From contig CAVRGR010000006.1 of NCBI GenBank assembly GCA_963720775.1, positions 62,001-126,000 on the forward strand: a DNA stretch of 64,000 nt, given 5' to 3'. Position 1 is the first letter of the stretch, and each line of letters begins with the position of its first letter. The notes under the pieces are model-generated. The model saw nothing but the letters and a program-made list of their open reading frames with translations. It did no database searches and was not told the DNA's origin. A program made the translations under genes and the position numbers. Shown here piece by piece: positions 34,604 to 43,360 of this stretch. This DNA is from JAENVT01 sp963720775. GTDB taxonomy: Bacteria; Actinomycetota; Acidimicrobiia; Acidimicrobiales; Ilumatobacteraceae.

Positions 34604-35677
34604 ATGGAGTTCTGTATCGGCACCCTGGCAAAAGTGGACCAGGTGCACCTCGTCCGTCAGGCCGAAGACGCGGGAGCCACGCACTTCGGCGTGGGCGAAG
34701 GCGCCCTGTTGTTTAGTGATCCCTACCAGTTCCTCGCACTCGCTGCGCGAGAGACCTCTCGCATCAAACTAGGCACTTGGGTCACCAACCCGCTGACGCG
34801 TACGACCCCAGTGACGGCCAACTCCATCGCCACGCTCAACGCCCTGGCCCCTGGACGCGTCTTCTGCGGAATGGGTGCAGCAAACAACGCGATGAGATCG
34901 ATGGGGCGAGACGTCGCAACCATGGCCGAGCTAGAGCATGCATTCGCGGTGGTTCGCGGCCTGCTCGGCGGCGACCGTGTCGTGCACACGTGGCAGGACC
35001 AAGACCGCGAGGTCCAGTTCCTCGACAACGAGGGTCGCTGGTACAACATCGGCGAACCGATCGAGATGTGGATGGCAGCCGGCGGACCGAAGGCGCTCAC
35101 CCTCGCGGCAAAGCAAGCCGACCGCGTCACCTACTGCCTCGGCCCGAACCCGGACATGATCCGACTCGTCCGCCGACTGCTGGACGAGGCGGTTGCCGAC
35201 GCTGGCCGGCCACCGGGCTCGGTCAAGCTGGTCTCGAACACATGGTTCTACCGACAACGTCCGGGCGAAACGTGGGAAGACGGAGTAGATAACGGCTTCG
35301 GCTCCGGACCGATCAGCTCGTGTCTCGCCAACGCCGCTCTGATGAACTGCCACGTCGAGGAGCTGGGTGGCGACATCGTCACCGCTGTCAATACCGCAGC
35401 CGCCACCTATCTGGGGGATCCGGCAGCGGAGAACCAGCGGCACTATCTCGATGTATGGGCCAACTACCTTCGCGGGCTCGACCCAGTCCACAAACCGATC
35501 ATCACCAAGCAACTCGTCGGCTACTGGTGCATCACCGGCTCGCCGGAGCAGATGCGCGCCCAAGCTCGGACCATGCTCGACGCTGGCGTCGACATGATCG
35601 GCGTCATGCTGTCCAACCCATGCACCACAGAGCGCGACATCGATGACATTGGGTCATCGCTACTGATCGAAGCCTGA
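34604..35677 (+). CDS. LLM-class (luciferase-like) flavin/F420 oxidoreductase
   Basis: 357 residues, TIM-barrel luciferase-like family: MEFCIGTLAKVDQVHLVRQA, SRIKLGTWVTNPLTR, ALAPGRVFCGMGAANNAMR, MWMAAGGPKALTLAAKQADR. In actinobacteria these often use F420. AAGGAG before ATG 34604. 54 bp after the ThDP enzyme, so cotranscribed. Substrate unknown. Confidence 0.85.
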   Translation: MEFCIGTLAKVDQVHLVRQAEDAGATHFGVGEGALLFSDPYQFLALAARETSRIKLGTWVTNPLTRTTPVTANSIATLNALAPGRVFCGMGAANNAMRSMGRDVATMAELEHAFAVVRGLLGGDRVVHTWQDQDREVQFLDNEGRWYNIGEPIEMWMAAGGPKALTLAAKQADRVTYCLGPNPDMIRLVRRLLDEAVADAGRPPGSVKLVSNTWFYRQRPGETWEDGVDNGFGSGPISSCLANAALMNCHVEELGGDIVTAVNTAAATYLGDPAAENQRHYLDVWANYLRGLDPVHKPIITKQLVGYWCITGSPEQMRAQARTMLDAGVDMIGVMLSNPCTTERDIDDIGSSLLIEA

Positions 35678-35689
35678 GCGATCAGGTGG

Positions 35690-35830
35690 CCGAGCCGGGC
35701 GAGTCCACCGGTGACACGTCGGTAACCCCACGTCGGGTTCTCTCTGCGCCATGCGAACGACGAGATCGCGCACCTCGTGAGAGGTTGGTTGCCGTCCGCC
35801 GTGTCCTCGGTGGGGTTCGGGCTCAATGGC
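35690..35830 (-). pseudogene. Transposase fragment (IS3/IS481-type integrase domain)
   Basis: SHEVRDLVVRMAQRE in one frame continues after a one-base shift near 35742 as ENPTWGYRRVTGGLARLGHL, the conserved N-P-x-W-G-Y-R-R-I-x-G-E-L-x-x-L-G segment preceding the DDE core. No DDE residues remain. A scrap of an insertion sequence marking the junction between the catabolic block and the next accessory piece. Confidence 0.7.
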
Positions 35831-35865
35831 GTGCGACAAGGCGGCGGTACTCATATGCTCCAATC

Positions 35866-36228
35866 TCATGCGGGGGGAACGGCCTCCGCTCGGCGGGCGG
35901 AGGAGTCGATCTCCTTTTGCAGGAAAATGTTGAGCAATGTCCGGAGCACGGCGATCGCGGCAAGCTGGCCGATCTCGTTCCATGTGGGCGCGACGGCCGT
36001 TCGGAGAATGTCCGCGGCGAGCTCGAACTCGAGCCCGAGAGCGAGCCATCGTCCGAGGTCGAATCGGATGTGGTCGCGGACCTCTCCCCCGCGCCCATTG
36101 GTTCGTCCCAGGAACGTGCTCAGCGCTCGAATGACTGCCTGGAAAGCGGCAAGGCCGATGACAAAGGCGGCGGCGCCTTCAACGCCCATCGCCAGGTACA
36201 GTGTGCCTTCTTTGAAAATGTCCTGCAT
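35866..36228 (-). CDS. DUF1622 membrane protein
   Basis: 120 residues with three hydrophobic segments. IRFDLGRWLALGLEFELAAD then ILRTAVAPTW and LAAIAVLRTLLNIFL are typical of DUF1622. ATG 36228 is chosen because family similarity begins there. It lies 58 bp after the monooxygenase-like gene on the same strand. Function unknown. Confidence 0.78.
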   Translation of the reverse strand: MQDIFKEGTLYLAMGVEGAAAFVIGLAAFQAVIRALSTFLGRTNGRGGEVRDHIRFDLGRWLALGLEFELAADILRTAVAPTWNEIGQLAAIAVLRTLLNIFLQKEIDSSARRAEAVPPA

Positions 36229-36286
36229 CAATCGATCGGCTCTCCGAGTTGGGGAGGTGGTCTGAGGTTGAGGACTGGGAGTTTTT

Positions 36287-36851
36287 TCATGCGAATAGCC
36301 AGCGCCGCAACAGGCGGGTGTAACGCGGCATGACCACATAGACCATCAAATACACGATCACTATGGTCACGGCGAGCGTGTTGAGGAGCACATTGGGCGG
36401 GAAACCGATGGCGCCAAGGGCCGGCCTGACCAGCTTGCGGCACGCCAAGGACCATTGGATAGATGACCGACAATGTCAGCAGATACTGTTTCCAGCGCAC
36501 CGGCACCTTCGCCTTGGCGCCGGCCGGCGTGAACCAGAAGTCCAAGCCGCTGCTGATGTAAAATTCGTCTTCACTGATCAGCAGTGGTTGGACTCTTTCT
36601 ATCAACCGCTTGCGTTCGCTTGAGTTCATCCAGTTCTTGACATGCTCGGTGGTTTGGAACCGGATGATGACGGTGTAAGTCTCGGTGGCGCCGGGAATCG
36701 GACGCACGATATTCCAGTCCAAATGGCCGGGCGCCGATCTGGACAGCGGCGAAATTTCGTTGACCCATGCTTCGTATTCGGCATGCTTATCGCTGCGAAC
36801 GCGGTGGGTGATTACAACAGTGGCGCCGAGGTCCGGAGAAGCCTGGTTCAT
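36287..36851 (-). pseudogene. Antibiotic-biosynthesis-monooxygenase-domain membrane protein, frameshifted
   Basis: ATG 36851 begins an ABM-like ferredoxin fold (ATVVITHRVRSDKHAEYEAW, DWNIVRPIPGATETYTVII) followed by YLLTLSVIYPMVLGVP. After a one-base shift near 36440 the frame continues as LVRPALGAIGFPPNVLLNTL, a second helix VTIVIVYLMVYVVMP, and RYTRLLRRWLFA. So an ABM domain with two C-terminal membrane helices, a form I associate with proteobacteria. Residues and codon choice differ from the chromosomal style, suggesting transfer. Confidence 0.75.
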
Positions 36852-36906
36852 ATGCTGGACTCCTCTGGTCGGGCCGGGTTGCCGTCGATTGCACTCGACT
36901 GCGTGT

Positions 36907-36930
36907 CGATATCGATATCGATATCGATTG
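36907..36930. repeat. Hexanucleotide microsatellite (TCGATA)3 TCGATT
   Basis: Four consecutive 6-bp units, 55 bp upstream of the ABM-type gene start. Could vary by slippage; may lie in its leader. Confidence 0.9.
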
Positions 36931-37014
36931 GTCGCGTCGACGTGCGATTCGGGCAAGCTGGTTCGTTCCAAGTCATTGGTTCGTCTGTCTCCTCAGGTTG
37001 AGGGGCGAATGGGC

Positions 37015-37049
37015 ACGCAGGTAGGCCGTAGGGCACGGCCTACCTGCGT
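37015..37049. repeat. REP-like perfect hairpin, 15-bp arms
   Basis: ACGCAGGTAGGCCGT-AGGGC-ACGGCCTACCTGCGT. Fifteen perfect pairs with a 5-base loop. GTAG lies inside the arm as in REP elements of RAYT systems. It sits between two same-strand genes and has no T-run, so it is more likely a REP/BIME-type element or mRNA stabiliser than a classical terminator. Confidence 0.75.
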
Positions 37050-37117
37050 AGAGAATCGAGCATGCGGAACGGACCAGCGTTCGCCGCCGCGTCGGCCGCG
37101 AGCCGTTACGGCTCGTC

Positions 37118-37765
37118 TTACCCGACGGCCTTCGTGACCTCCTGCGCCTTCGCGTAGCTTTCGATCAGCGCTCCATATGCGGGAACGACGTGATCGACCA
37201 TGACCTTCGCGAACTCCATCGCTTCCGGGCGGTCCCAAGTGTTCATCAATTCCGACATCACCGCGAACGTGTCGATTGGCATCCCACCCGCCTGCGTGAC
37301 CCGGGCGATGGTGAGGGCGGTTGCCATCTCGGAGTGGTTACCCGAGGCATCCACGACGCAGAACACTTTGTACCCTGCTGCAAGCGCCTTGAGTGTGGGG
37401 AAAGCCATGCAAATGCTCGTGAGGCAGCCTGCGATGAGCAGTGTCTTCCGGTTGGTCTTCTCGATGGCTTCAACGAAAGGGCGGTGATCCCACGCGTTGA
37501 TCGGCCCACTGCGCGGGACGTACACGGCATCGGGGTTGCTCTGATGAATCTCGGGAATGATCGGACCATTCGGTCCTTCAGGAACCGATGCCGTCGTAAC
37601 AGTCGGAATCTTGACGATGTGCGCCACCTTCGCGAGCGTTGTCACGTTATTGCGGAGGGTCGTATACTCCAAATCGCGAACCAGTTGGAACAGACCGCTC
37701 TGATGATCAATCAGAAGCAGGACCGCGTCGTTGGGGTCAATCATCCATTTGTTGGTGTCCGTCAT
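37118..37765 (-). CDS. YcaC-like isochorismatase-family hydrolase
   Basis: 215 residues. DPNDAVLLLIDHQSGLF (catalytic Asp in IDHQ), VPRSGPINAWD, nucleophile Cys in LLIAGCLTSICMAFP. This close YcaC type is widespread in proteobacteria. GGAGAG before ATG 37765. A different branch from the gene at 31039-31638, so not a duplicate. With the hairpin and ABM gene it looks like an imported segment. Confidence 0.85.
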   Translation of the reverse strand: MTDTNKWMIDPNDAVLLLIDHQSGLFQLVRDLEYTTLRNNVTTLAKVAHIVKIPTVTTASVPEGPNGPIIPEIHQSNPDAVYVPRSGPINAWDHRPFVEAIEKTNRKTLLIAGCLTSICMAFPTLKALAAGYKVFCVVDASGNHSEMATALTIARVTQAGGMPIDTFAVMSELMNTWDRPEAMEFAKVMVDHVVPAYGALIESYAKAQEVTKAVG

Positions 37766-37844
37766 GAGTTTCTCTCCTTGTTGTCGATCCGTTTATGGTC
37801 TTGGTTCATGGCCGATTTCTCCATGAATTCCGCCATTTAGCTGC

Positions 37845-37864
37845 GTCAAGATATAAAGCTTGAC
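37845..37864. promoter_or_regulatory. Operator-like inverted repeat upstream of YcaC-like gene
   Basis: GTCAAG-N8-CTTGAC with an AT-rich centre (atataaag), 80 bp upstream of the ATG at 37765. The AT-rich centre could include the -10. Repressor site inferred. Confidence 0.4.
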
Positions 37865-38025
37865 CCAAGCCAAATGCACGGATTGTTGGGGCGTTGTCGG
37901 TGGCGCCGTCGTCGCGGAACTCGATGTCGCAATGTTTCCGTCGCAGGAGCGGCTTGTTTGCTCATACTGAGCGGATGTGGCAGGTCGATCTCACGCTGGT
38001 GAGTCGAGGCCGAGCACTGCTCTCG

Positions 38026-38997
38026 TCATGCGAAGTTTCGGGGTGCGAGCTGAACGGCGGGGATGGTCCCCAATCTCCCGGCCTCGTAGTCCTCGATTGC
38101 CTGGCGGATCTCGTCGCGGGTGTTCATCACGAACGGGCCGTGGTGAGCGATCGACGCTCCGATCGGCAAGCCGCCGAGGAGTAGCACGTCGAGCGGGTCG
38201 GCGTGCTGGTCGTTCGCTGTGACGACGATGTGGTCCCCTGGGCCGAAGACGACGAGTTGACCGTCGGTGACGGGCCTGGCTTCGTGCCCGACGGTGCCGT
38301 GACCGGTCAGCACGTAGGCCATGGCGCTGTATGCCGGGTTCCAGGGCACGCTGAGTTGGGCGCCGGCGGCGAGAGTCACGTGGGCGTACGTGATCGGTGT
38401 GTGGGTGGCACCTGGTCCGCTGTAGCCGGAGATCTCACCCGCGATCAGGCGCAGCAGCGCTCCGCCGTCGGCGGAGGTGAGCAACCGAAGGTCGTGGCTG
38501 GTGATCGCCTGGTAGCGCGGTTCGGTCATCTTGAGCGCGGGAGGAAGGTTGACCCACAGCTGCACGGCGTGTTGTGGGCCGCCGGCGCGATAGATCCGCT
38601 CCGTCGGCAACTCGTCGTGCAAGATGCCACCGCCGGCGGTCATCCATTGAGTGTCACCCTCGCCGATCACGCCGCCGCCGCCGTTGGAGTCGTGATGGGC
38701 GATCTCGCCATCGAGGACGTAGGTGACCGTCTCGAAACCTCGGTGCGGATGCCACGGTGCGCCCTTGATTTCAAGCGGCGCATTGATCTGTGGGCCGATG
38801 TGATCGAGGAGCAGGAACGGGTCGGCGTCCACCATCGACAGCTCGCCCGGGAACGGCCGCCGAACCGTGAAACCGGCGCCTTCGCTCATTCGGGGCGCAG
38901 ACACGACTCGACGTACCGGACGCGGCGTCGAGGTCTTTGGGTCGGGGGCGGGGATTCGGGGCAGAACAAGGGTGTCCTCGACACTGACTGCGGGCAT
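38026..38997 (-). CDS. Pirin-family bicupin protein
   Basis: 323 residues. The N-terminal cupin has the pirin metal motif PHRGFETVTYVLDGEIAHHD with further metal ligands in GILHDE; the C-terminal cupin is degenerate. Pirins act as quercetinase-like oxygenases or redox-sensing partners. ATG 38997 is chosen over two upstream ATGs because AGGAG lies nine bases before it. Divergent from a MarR regulator, a common pairing. Confidence 0.9.
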   Translation of the reverse strand: MPAVSVEDTLVLPRIPAPDPKTSTPRPVRRVVSAPRMSEGAGFTVRRPFPGELSMVDADPFLLLDHIGPQINAPLEIKGAPWHPHRGFETVTYVLDGEIAHHDSNGGGGVIGEGDTQWMTAGGGILHDELPTERIYRAGGPQHAVQLWVNLPPALKMTEPRYQAITSHDLRLLTSADGGALLRLIAGEISGYSGPGATHTPITYAHVTLAAGAQLSVPWNPAYSAMAYVLTGHGTVGHEARPVTDGQLVVFGPGDHIVVTANDQHADPLDVLLLGGLPIGASIAHHGPFVMNTRDEIRQAIEDYEAGRLGTIPAVQLAPRNFA

Positions 38998-39024
38998 GGC
39001 GATCATCTCCTGGCGGACGAAGGT

Positions 39025-39070
39025 TTGTTGATACGTCCACAATAGCGGTTGTTCGCTGACGTGTCAACAA
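39025..39070. promoter_or_regulatory. Paired MarR operator half-sites in pirin-marR intergenic region
   Basis: TTGTTGATACGT (39025-39036) and ACGTGTCAACAA (39059-39070) are inverted copies matching 11 of 12, 22 bp apart. Each lies where it could block one of the two divergent promoters. TAGGAT at 39076-39081 is a likely -10 for marR, six bases before its ATG. Confidence 0.6.
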
Positions 39071-39087
39071 TGTTCTAGGATCGGAGG

Positions 39088-39552
39088 ATGACGTCACCCC
39101 GATGGCTCGATGCAGACCAGGCCCGCGTCTGGCGGGCCTACCGCGACATGTACGACCGTTTGAACGCACGGCTCGAAGAACAACTGGCCTGCGACGCCGG
39201 TCTCTCCGGGTCCGACTACACGGTCCTCGTGCCGCTCTCGGAGTCGCCGCTGGGCGTGCTTCGAGCGCGTGAGCTCGGGACGGGCATCGGGTGGGATCGA
39301 AGTCGGTTGTCGCATCACCTCACCAGGATGGAGAAGCGCGGCCTCGTTGTCCGCGAGGAGTGCGACGAAGACGCGCGAGGCTTGACGGTCCGCCTCACTG
39401 AAGCGGGCCGCAGCGCGATCGAGGGAGCGGCACCCGGCCACGCCGAGTGCGTCCAGCGCTCGTTCTTCGACCTCATCTCGAACAAGGAACTGAAGACACT
39501 CGGAGCCTTGTTCGACAGGGTGATCGACAACCTCAAGTCCGAAACCGCGTAG
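39088..39552 (+). CDS. MarR-family transcriptional regulator
   Basis: 154 residues. MarR winged helix: RARELGTGIGWDRSRLSHHL then the wing EECDEDARGLTVRLTEAGR. Likely represses pirin and itself through the operator pair upstream and is released by a small phenolic or oxidant. The ATG directly abuts GGAGG, which is too close for a ribosome site and fits a leaderless start. Confidence 0.9.
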   Translation: MTSPRWLDADQARVWRAYRDMYDRLNARLEEQLACDAGLSGSDYTVLVPLSESPLGVLRARELGTGIGWDRSRLSHHLTRMEKRGLVVREECDEDARGLTVRLTEAGRSAIEGAAPGHAECVQRSFFDLISNKELKTLGALFDRVIDNLKSETA

Positions 39553-39574
39553 CGAGTCGGCGAGACTCGCGACG

Positions 39575-40444
39575 ATGGTGGTCTTGGGCACCGAGCTCGA
39601 ACGTGTGGTGGAAGAGGCGCTCGCGAGCGCTGTCGTGACGGCGTCGCGAGTACACGGGGGTGACGTGGCGATCGCGTTCGCCGTCGATTTGGCCGACGGG
39701 CGGCGAGTGTTCGTGAAGACCCATCTCCGCCCTCCTCCGGACTTTTTCACCACTGAGGCGACGGGCCTCGTGTGGCTGAGTGAGGCGTCGGCGGTCGACG
39801 TGCCGCGGGTGCTCGCCGTGTCGGACGCTTCTCCGGCATTTCTGGCACTCGAATGGGTGGAGCGTGGCCCGGCGCGGCCGTCGACGGAGGTTGATCTCGG
39901 CCGGCGGCTTGCCCGGCTGCACCGCGCCGGCGCTCCGAGCTTCGGACGCGAGGACCGGCGCACCACCGGCAGCCGAGCACTGCCCAACCAACCGACGCAG
40001 AGCTGGGTCGAGTTCTACGCCACCAACCGGTTGCTGCCACTGGCCAAGTTGGCGGCCGACGCTGGTGCCCTCCCGAGAGCGTTGATCGAGCGGCTCGAAT
40101 TACTCGCCGGCCGGCTCGACGTGATCGGTGGGCCACCAGAGCCACCGGCTCGCCTGCACGGTGACCTGTGGGGCGGCAATCGACTGGTTGGGGGCGGGGG
40201 ACGAAGTTGGTTGATCGATCCCGCCGCTCACGGAGGGCATCGCGAGTTCGACCTGGCGATGATGCGCCTCTTTGGTGGCTTCGGCGACGATTGCTTCGCC
40301 GCCTATAGCGAAGCGTCTCCGCTCGCAGATGGATGGGAACAACGCGTGGCCCTCCACCAGATCGCCCCGCTCATTGTCCATGCCGTCAAGTTCGGAAGCA
40401 GCTACGTCGCGGCCGCGACCGCCGCCATCGATCACTACAGCTGA
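39575..40444 (+). CDS. Fructosamine kinase / aminoglycoside phosphotransferase-like kinase
   Basis: 289 residues with a protein-kinase-like fold. ATP Lys in RRVFVKTHL, catalytic loop RLHGDLWGGN, Mg motif LIDPAAHGGHREFDLAM, all as in fructosamine-3-kinase relatives. It would phosphorylate glycated amines for deglycation. 22 bp after marR, possibly cotranscribed. An antibiotic kinase is less likely given the HGDLWGGN form. Confidence 0.85.
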   Translation: MVVLGTELERVVEEALASAVVTASRVHGGDVAIAFAVDLADGRRVFVKTHLRPPPDFFTTEATGLVWLSEASAVDVPRVLAVSDASPAFLALEWVERGPARPSTEVDLGRRLARLHRAGAPSFGREDRRTTGSRALPNQPTQSWVEFYATNRLLPLAKLAADAGALPRALIERLELLAGRLDVIGGPPEPPARLHGDLWGGNRLVGGGGRSWLIDPAAHGGHREFDLAMMRLFGGFGDDCFAAYSEASPLADGWEQRVALHQIAPLIVHAVKFGSSYVAAATAAIDHYS

Positions 40445-40770
40445 AAGGAGCGGGATCGGTTTGGGTGTCGGCGTCCAATTGCCCGGAAGTTGGGCCGATC
40501 TGCTCCGGGTGGATCCTCGGCGTCACCCGCTTCAGCGAGTGATCCGCATCAGCCGTCGCGGCGATATCTGCCGGTCGGCATTCTCGTCGACGTACGCGAA
40601 TGCAAGAAAACTCGCACCGAACCGCGAGCCCAGAACGACGCTCATTGACTCTCATCCGACAGACACGCTCCGAGCGACCCATCAGCGCCGGCCAAGCATC
40701 CCAGAATCCCGTGCCGCACACGCCCGGGCCCGCGTCCCAGATCGCCGGTTACGGGGCGCGCCAGATGCGC

Positions 40771-40884
40771 CGTTATACGGGTGATCGAAGATCACCTCGC
40801 CTGGCGGCTCGTATAACGCCTGATACACGGAGTGATCGAGGCGATGTGTCGCTGGAAATGCGCCTCGCGATCACCCGTGTATCA
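40771..40884. repeat. Nested palindrome cluster in a gene-free stretch
   Basis: Within the 40445-40960 gap, which shows no gene. CGTTATACG (40771) pairs with CGTATAACG (40810) and encloses GGTGATC-GAA-GATCACC (40780-40796). A longer imperfect hairpin joins 40821-40843 with 40861-40884 (TGATACACGG/CCGTGTATCA plus GTGATCG/CGATCAC). The motif ACGG-GTGATCG thus occurs three times in two orientations. Candidate structured RNA, element end or origin-like iterons. Confidence 0.65.
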
Positions 40885-40960
40885 AGCGTTCTGTGCTCAG
40901 CTGCTGCGGCTCGTGGACCGTTGTTCTGGGCGCTTGATCTGTGTGAGTGAGTCGCCGGCC

Positions 40961-41722
40961 CTAGGCGGATGCGAGCCTTCGCATTCGGTCGGCGGACTCT
41001 TCGCCGTTGATGAACGTTCGGAGTTCGTGCGCGATCTGGTCGACGTCGTCGCTGTTGAGGACGGCTGCTTGTGCCGTGGGGTGACGGCGCAGGAGGCCGC
41101 CGGTAACGACCACGACACCCCGGCTGACCTCAGTCGGGCTTTCCAAGTTGGGTCGGCCGTCTCCCCAGATCATGAGCATCGCCTGTGCCTCGTAGGAAGC
41201 TTTCAGCTTCTGCGCGAGGAGCGCCTTGATGTGGTCAGCGTTACGCCGGGCTTGGGCGACGGCATCGTTGGCCCAGCTGTTGTCGAATCGGTTGTCGGAG
41301 ATTGGCCAGGACACGTCGGTGTACTTCGTCTCGATCACGAAGACCCCGCCGGGCCCGACGATCACGTGGTCGACGTCGTAGGCGTGGAACTCGACGTGAT
41401 CTAATCGCTTCCATCCCTTTAGTCGGAGTCGTCGCAGCTCGCTCGCGGTGAACTCCTCGGCGAGAGCGGCGTCGGTGAGTCTTCGGTACTCGTGGGTAAT
41501 GAAGGCTGCCCTGATCCCTGGGAGAAAGGCCGCGACTTCGACTCCTGCGAGGAACCACGCAACCTCGCGTCGCGAAAGGAGTGTCGTAGCGATCACGAGC
41601 CCGGTTGACACGATGAGGTAGCCGCAACAGGCCAGAACAATGAGCCGTCTGTTGGCGTTCCAGATCGCCAACCGTTCGACGCCGGCCCGGCGTCGGCTGT
41701 ACGCACCGGCCCGTCGGAACAC
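40961..41722 (-). CDS. NERD-domain membrane-associated protein
   Basis: 253 residues. Two N-terminal membrane helices (LIVLACCGYLIVSTGLVIA, EVAWFLAGVEVAAFLPGI), then a NERD (nuclease-related) domain: VDHVIVGPGGVFVIETKYTD supplies the D...E-x-K core of the restriction-like fold. NERD proteins occur in mobile and defence settings; substrate unproven. GTG start. No partner gene in the same operon. Confidence 0.8.
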   Translation of the reverse strand: MFRRAGAYSRRRAGVERLAIWNANRRLIVLACCGYLIVSTGLVIATTLLSRREVAWFLAGVEVAAFLPGIRAAFITHEYRRLTDAALAEEFTASELRRLRLKGWKRLDHVEFHAYDVDHVIVGPGGVFVIETKYTDVSWPISDNRFDNSWANDAVAQARRNADHIKALLAQKLKASYEAQAMLMIWGDGRPNLESPTEVSRGVVVVTGGLLRRHPTAQAAVLNSDDVDQIAHELRTFINGEESADRMRRLASA

Positions 41723-41885
41723 ACCAGAATCATCGGCGCGGTCCGCTCTGACCTTGAGACCGCGGCTGCAACGACTTTACGTTTCGTCGAGAGCGCACTG
41801 CTGCGAGCTGAACCGGCAGCCCTGACCCGCGGCGCTTCGCCCTACGACGCTGCGTCGTTGCCAGCGTCGCGACCGATGCTTTCGC

Positions 41886-42872
41886 CTAGAAGGCGTAGCC
41901 CGACGCCGCTACGAGGAACTGTCCGCACACCGGATCACCGTAGAAGTTGACGGTGAAGGCTGATGTACCACCGGGTTCGAGGTCGTCACCTGTCGCGAAG
42001 TCACTGCGTTCGCGCAGCTCGGTACCGTCCGGTGACAGGCACAGGACTGACACGCTGATCGGACCCGATGCCTTGGTGGTACCGGTGTTCGATGCGATTC
42101 CGACGATGGTGTCCTGGGAGACGTTGACTTCGGTGATCTCCAGCGGAAGTTTGCCGCCGAACGTCTCGTCGCTTTGTGGTTCGCCGTCGGCGGTGATGTC
42201 GTAGACGGTGTCTGAGGGTAGATCGATTCCGAAGTAGACGTATCCCCAGGCGATCTCGCCCGGACCGACGATGCCTGGTTGAACTCCTTGGTCCTCGCCG
42301 CTGCCGACGAGGGCCCCGGACGCATCGCGGGCGACGCCCGAGAACGTGATCCTGCCGAACGTCTCAGATGTCATGTTTCGCACCAGCACCGGCAACGACT
42401 GAGAACTGTCCGGTGGGCCCATTGCGATGACCGAGAGCCTGCCTGGCTCGCCTGGCGGCAGGGCGATCGCTTCCGCCCCGCCGAACGCGGTCACGAACGC
42501 GGAAGCGTCAGGCGCTGCCGGTGTCCCATTTCCGGGTGCAGGAGGCGTCGTCGTGTCGTCTGAAGTTTCGGTCGTTGCTGTGTCCGCCGGCGGTGATGCC
42601 GTGTTGGGGGCGGTGGTGGCTTCCGACTCGGTGGTGTCTGGCGAGTCGTCGGTTTCTGTGACTGCCGGCACTGTCGTATCGGACTCAACGTTTGTTGCGA
42701 TGGCTGCTTGATCGGTGTCGTCGGAGTTCGTTGCACTGCCGACCCCGAACCCAATCCCGGCGCCTACCAGTAGTGTCACAACGGGTATCACCCACCGTTT
42801 CGCCGAACGGCGCGCCGCCGGTGGCGGTGCCGCCTGCGGTGTCGGAATGGATGGTGGTGGCAGATTGCTCAT
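41886..42872 (-). CDS. Membrane-anchored secreted protein with Thr/Pro/Asp-rich linker
   Basis: 328 residues. Pro/Ala-rich cytosolic start, one anchor helix (WVIPVVTLLVGAGIGFGVGS), an acidic Thr-rich linker of about 75 residues, then a beta-rich extracellular domain (LPVLVRNMTSETFGRITFSG, DTIVGIASNTGTTKASGPIS) resembling FxLYD-type domains. Two Cys near the end could form a disulfide. Function unknown; wall-facing role inferred. Confidence 0.7.
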   Translation of the reverse strand: MSNLPPPSIPTPQAAPPPAARRSAKRWVIPVVTLLVGAGIGFGVGSATNSDDTDQAAIATNVESDTTVPAVTETDDSPDTTESEATTAPNTASPPADTATTETSDDTTTPPAPGNGTPAAPDASAFVTAFGGAEAIALPPGEPGRLSVIAMGPPDSSQSLPVLVRNMTSETFGRITFSGVARDASGALVGSGEDQGVQPGIVGPGEIAWGYVYFGIDLPSDTVYDITADGEPQSDETFGGKLPLEITEVNVSQDTIVGIASNTGTTKASGPISVSVLCLSPDGTELRERSDFATGDDLEPGGTSAFTVNFYGDPVCGQFLVAASGYAF

Positions 42873-43360
42873 GCAAGAACGCTACGCCCGTACGCGACAG
42901 ACCTCACCCGGCTCCGCGCTGCGACCGGTCGGCAGAACGCTCCGGTCTCGCGCCGAGAATGCTCGGTGCACCACGAAAAGAACGCACCTACTCTGTGCTC
43001 GGGAGCGCGGGCGTGACCGACTCGCACCAGAAGAGCCGTTCGGCGCTCGACGTGAAGGCACGGGCTGCGAAACATGGGCCGCGCGTTCTGTGTGGTCGTC
43101 ACGAAGCGCGGGGCACTTCACTCCAACGCAGATGCGCCTGATTGTGTTGGTGGCGGTGCTGCGGGGGTTCTCGTAGCGTCGTTGGTCTCGGTGGTCGTGC
43201 TCCCGATGCGCCTGTCGCCCGATTGTCGGGTTGGTTTTCGAACGAGTTGTGCGACCGCTGGGGCTGCCGCGGTGTGGCTCGAAAGAGGGCAGCACGCTCG
43301 ACATCTGGAATCAGGAGTGCCCACCGCGGTCTCCATCATCTGATGAATGGAGGATCAGCG
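42873..43360. other. Gene-free stretch including left flank of the IS110 element
   Basis: 488 bp. The first part is the upstream region of the anchored protein. The rest, up to the transposase ATG, has no coding signal. In IS110-group elements the bridge RNA is encoded in the non-coding end before the recombinase, so 43140-43360 is where it would be; I cannot fix the element end or fold it reliably. Confidence 0.4.

Noticed and set aside
37015..37049. Intrinsic terminator
   Set aside because: Perfect stem but no T-run on either strand; REP-like element is a better fit.
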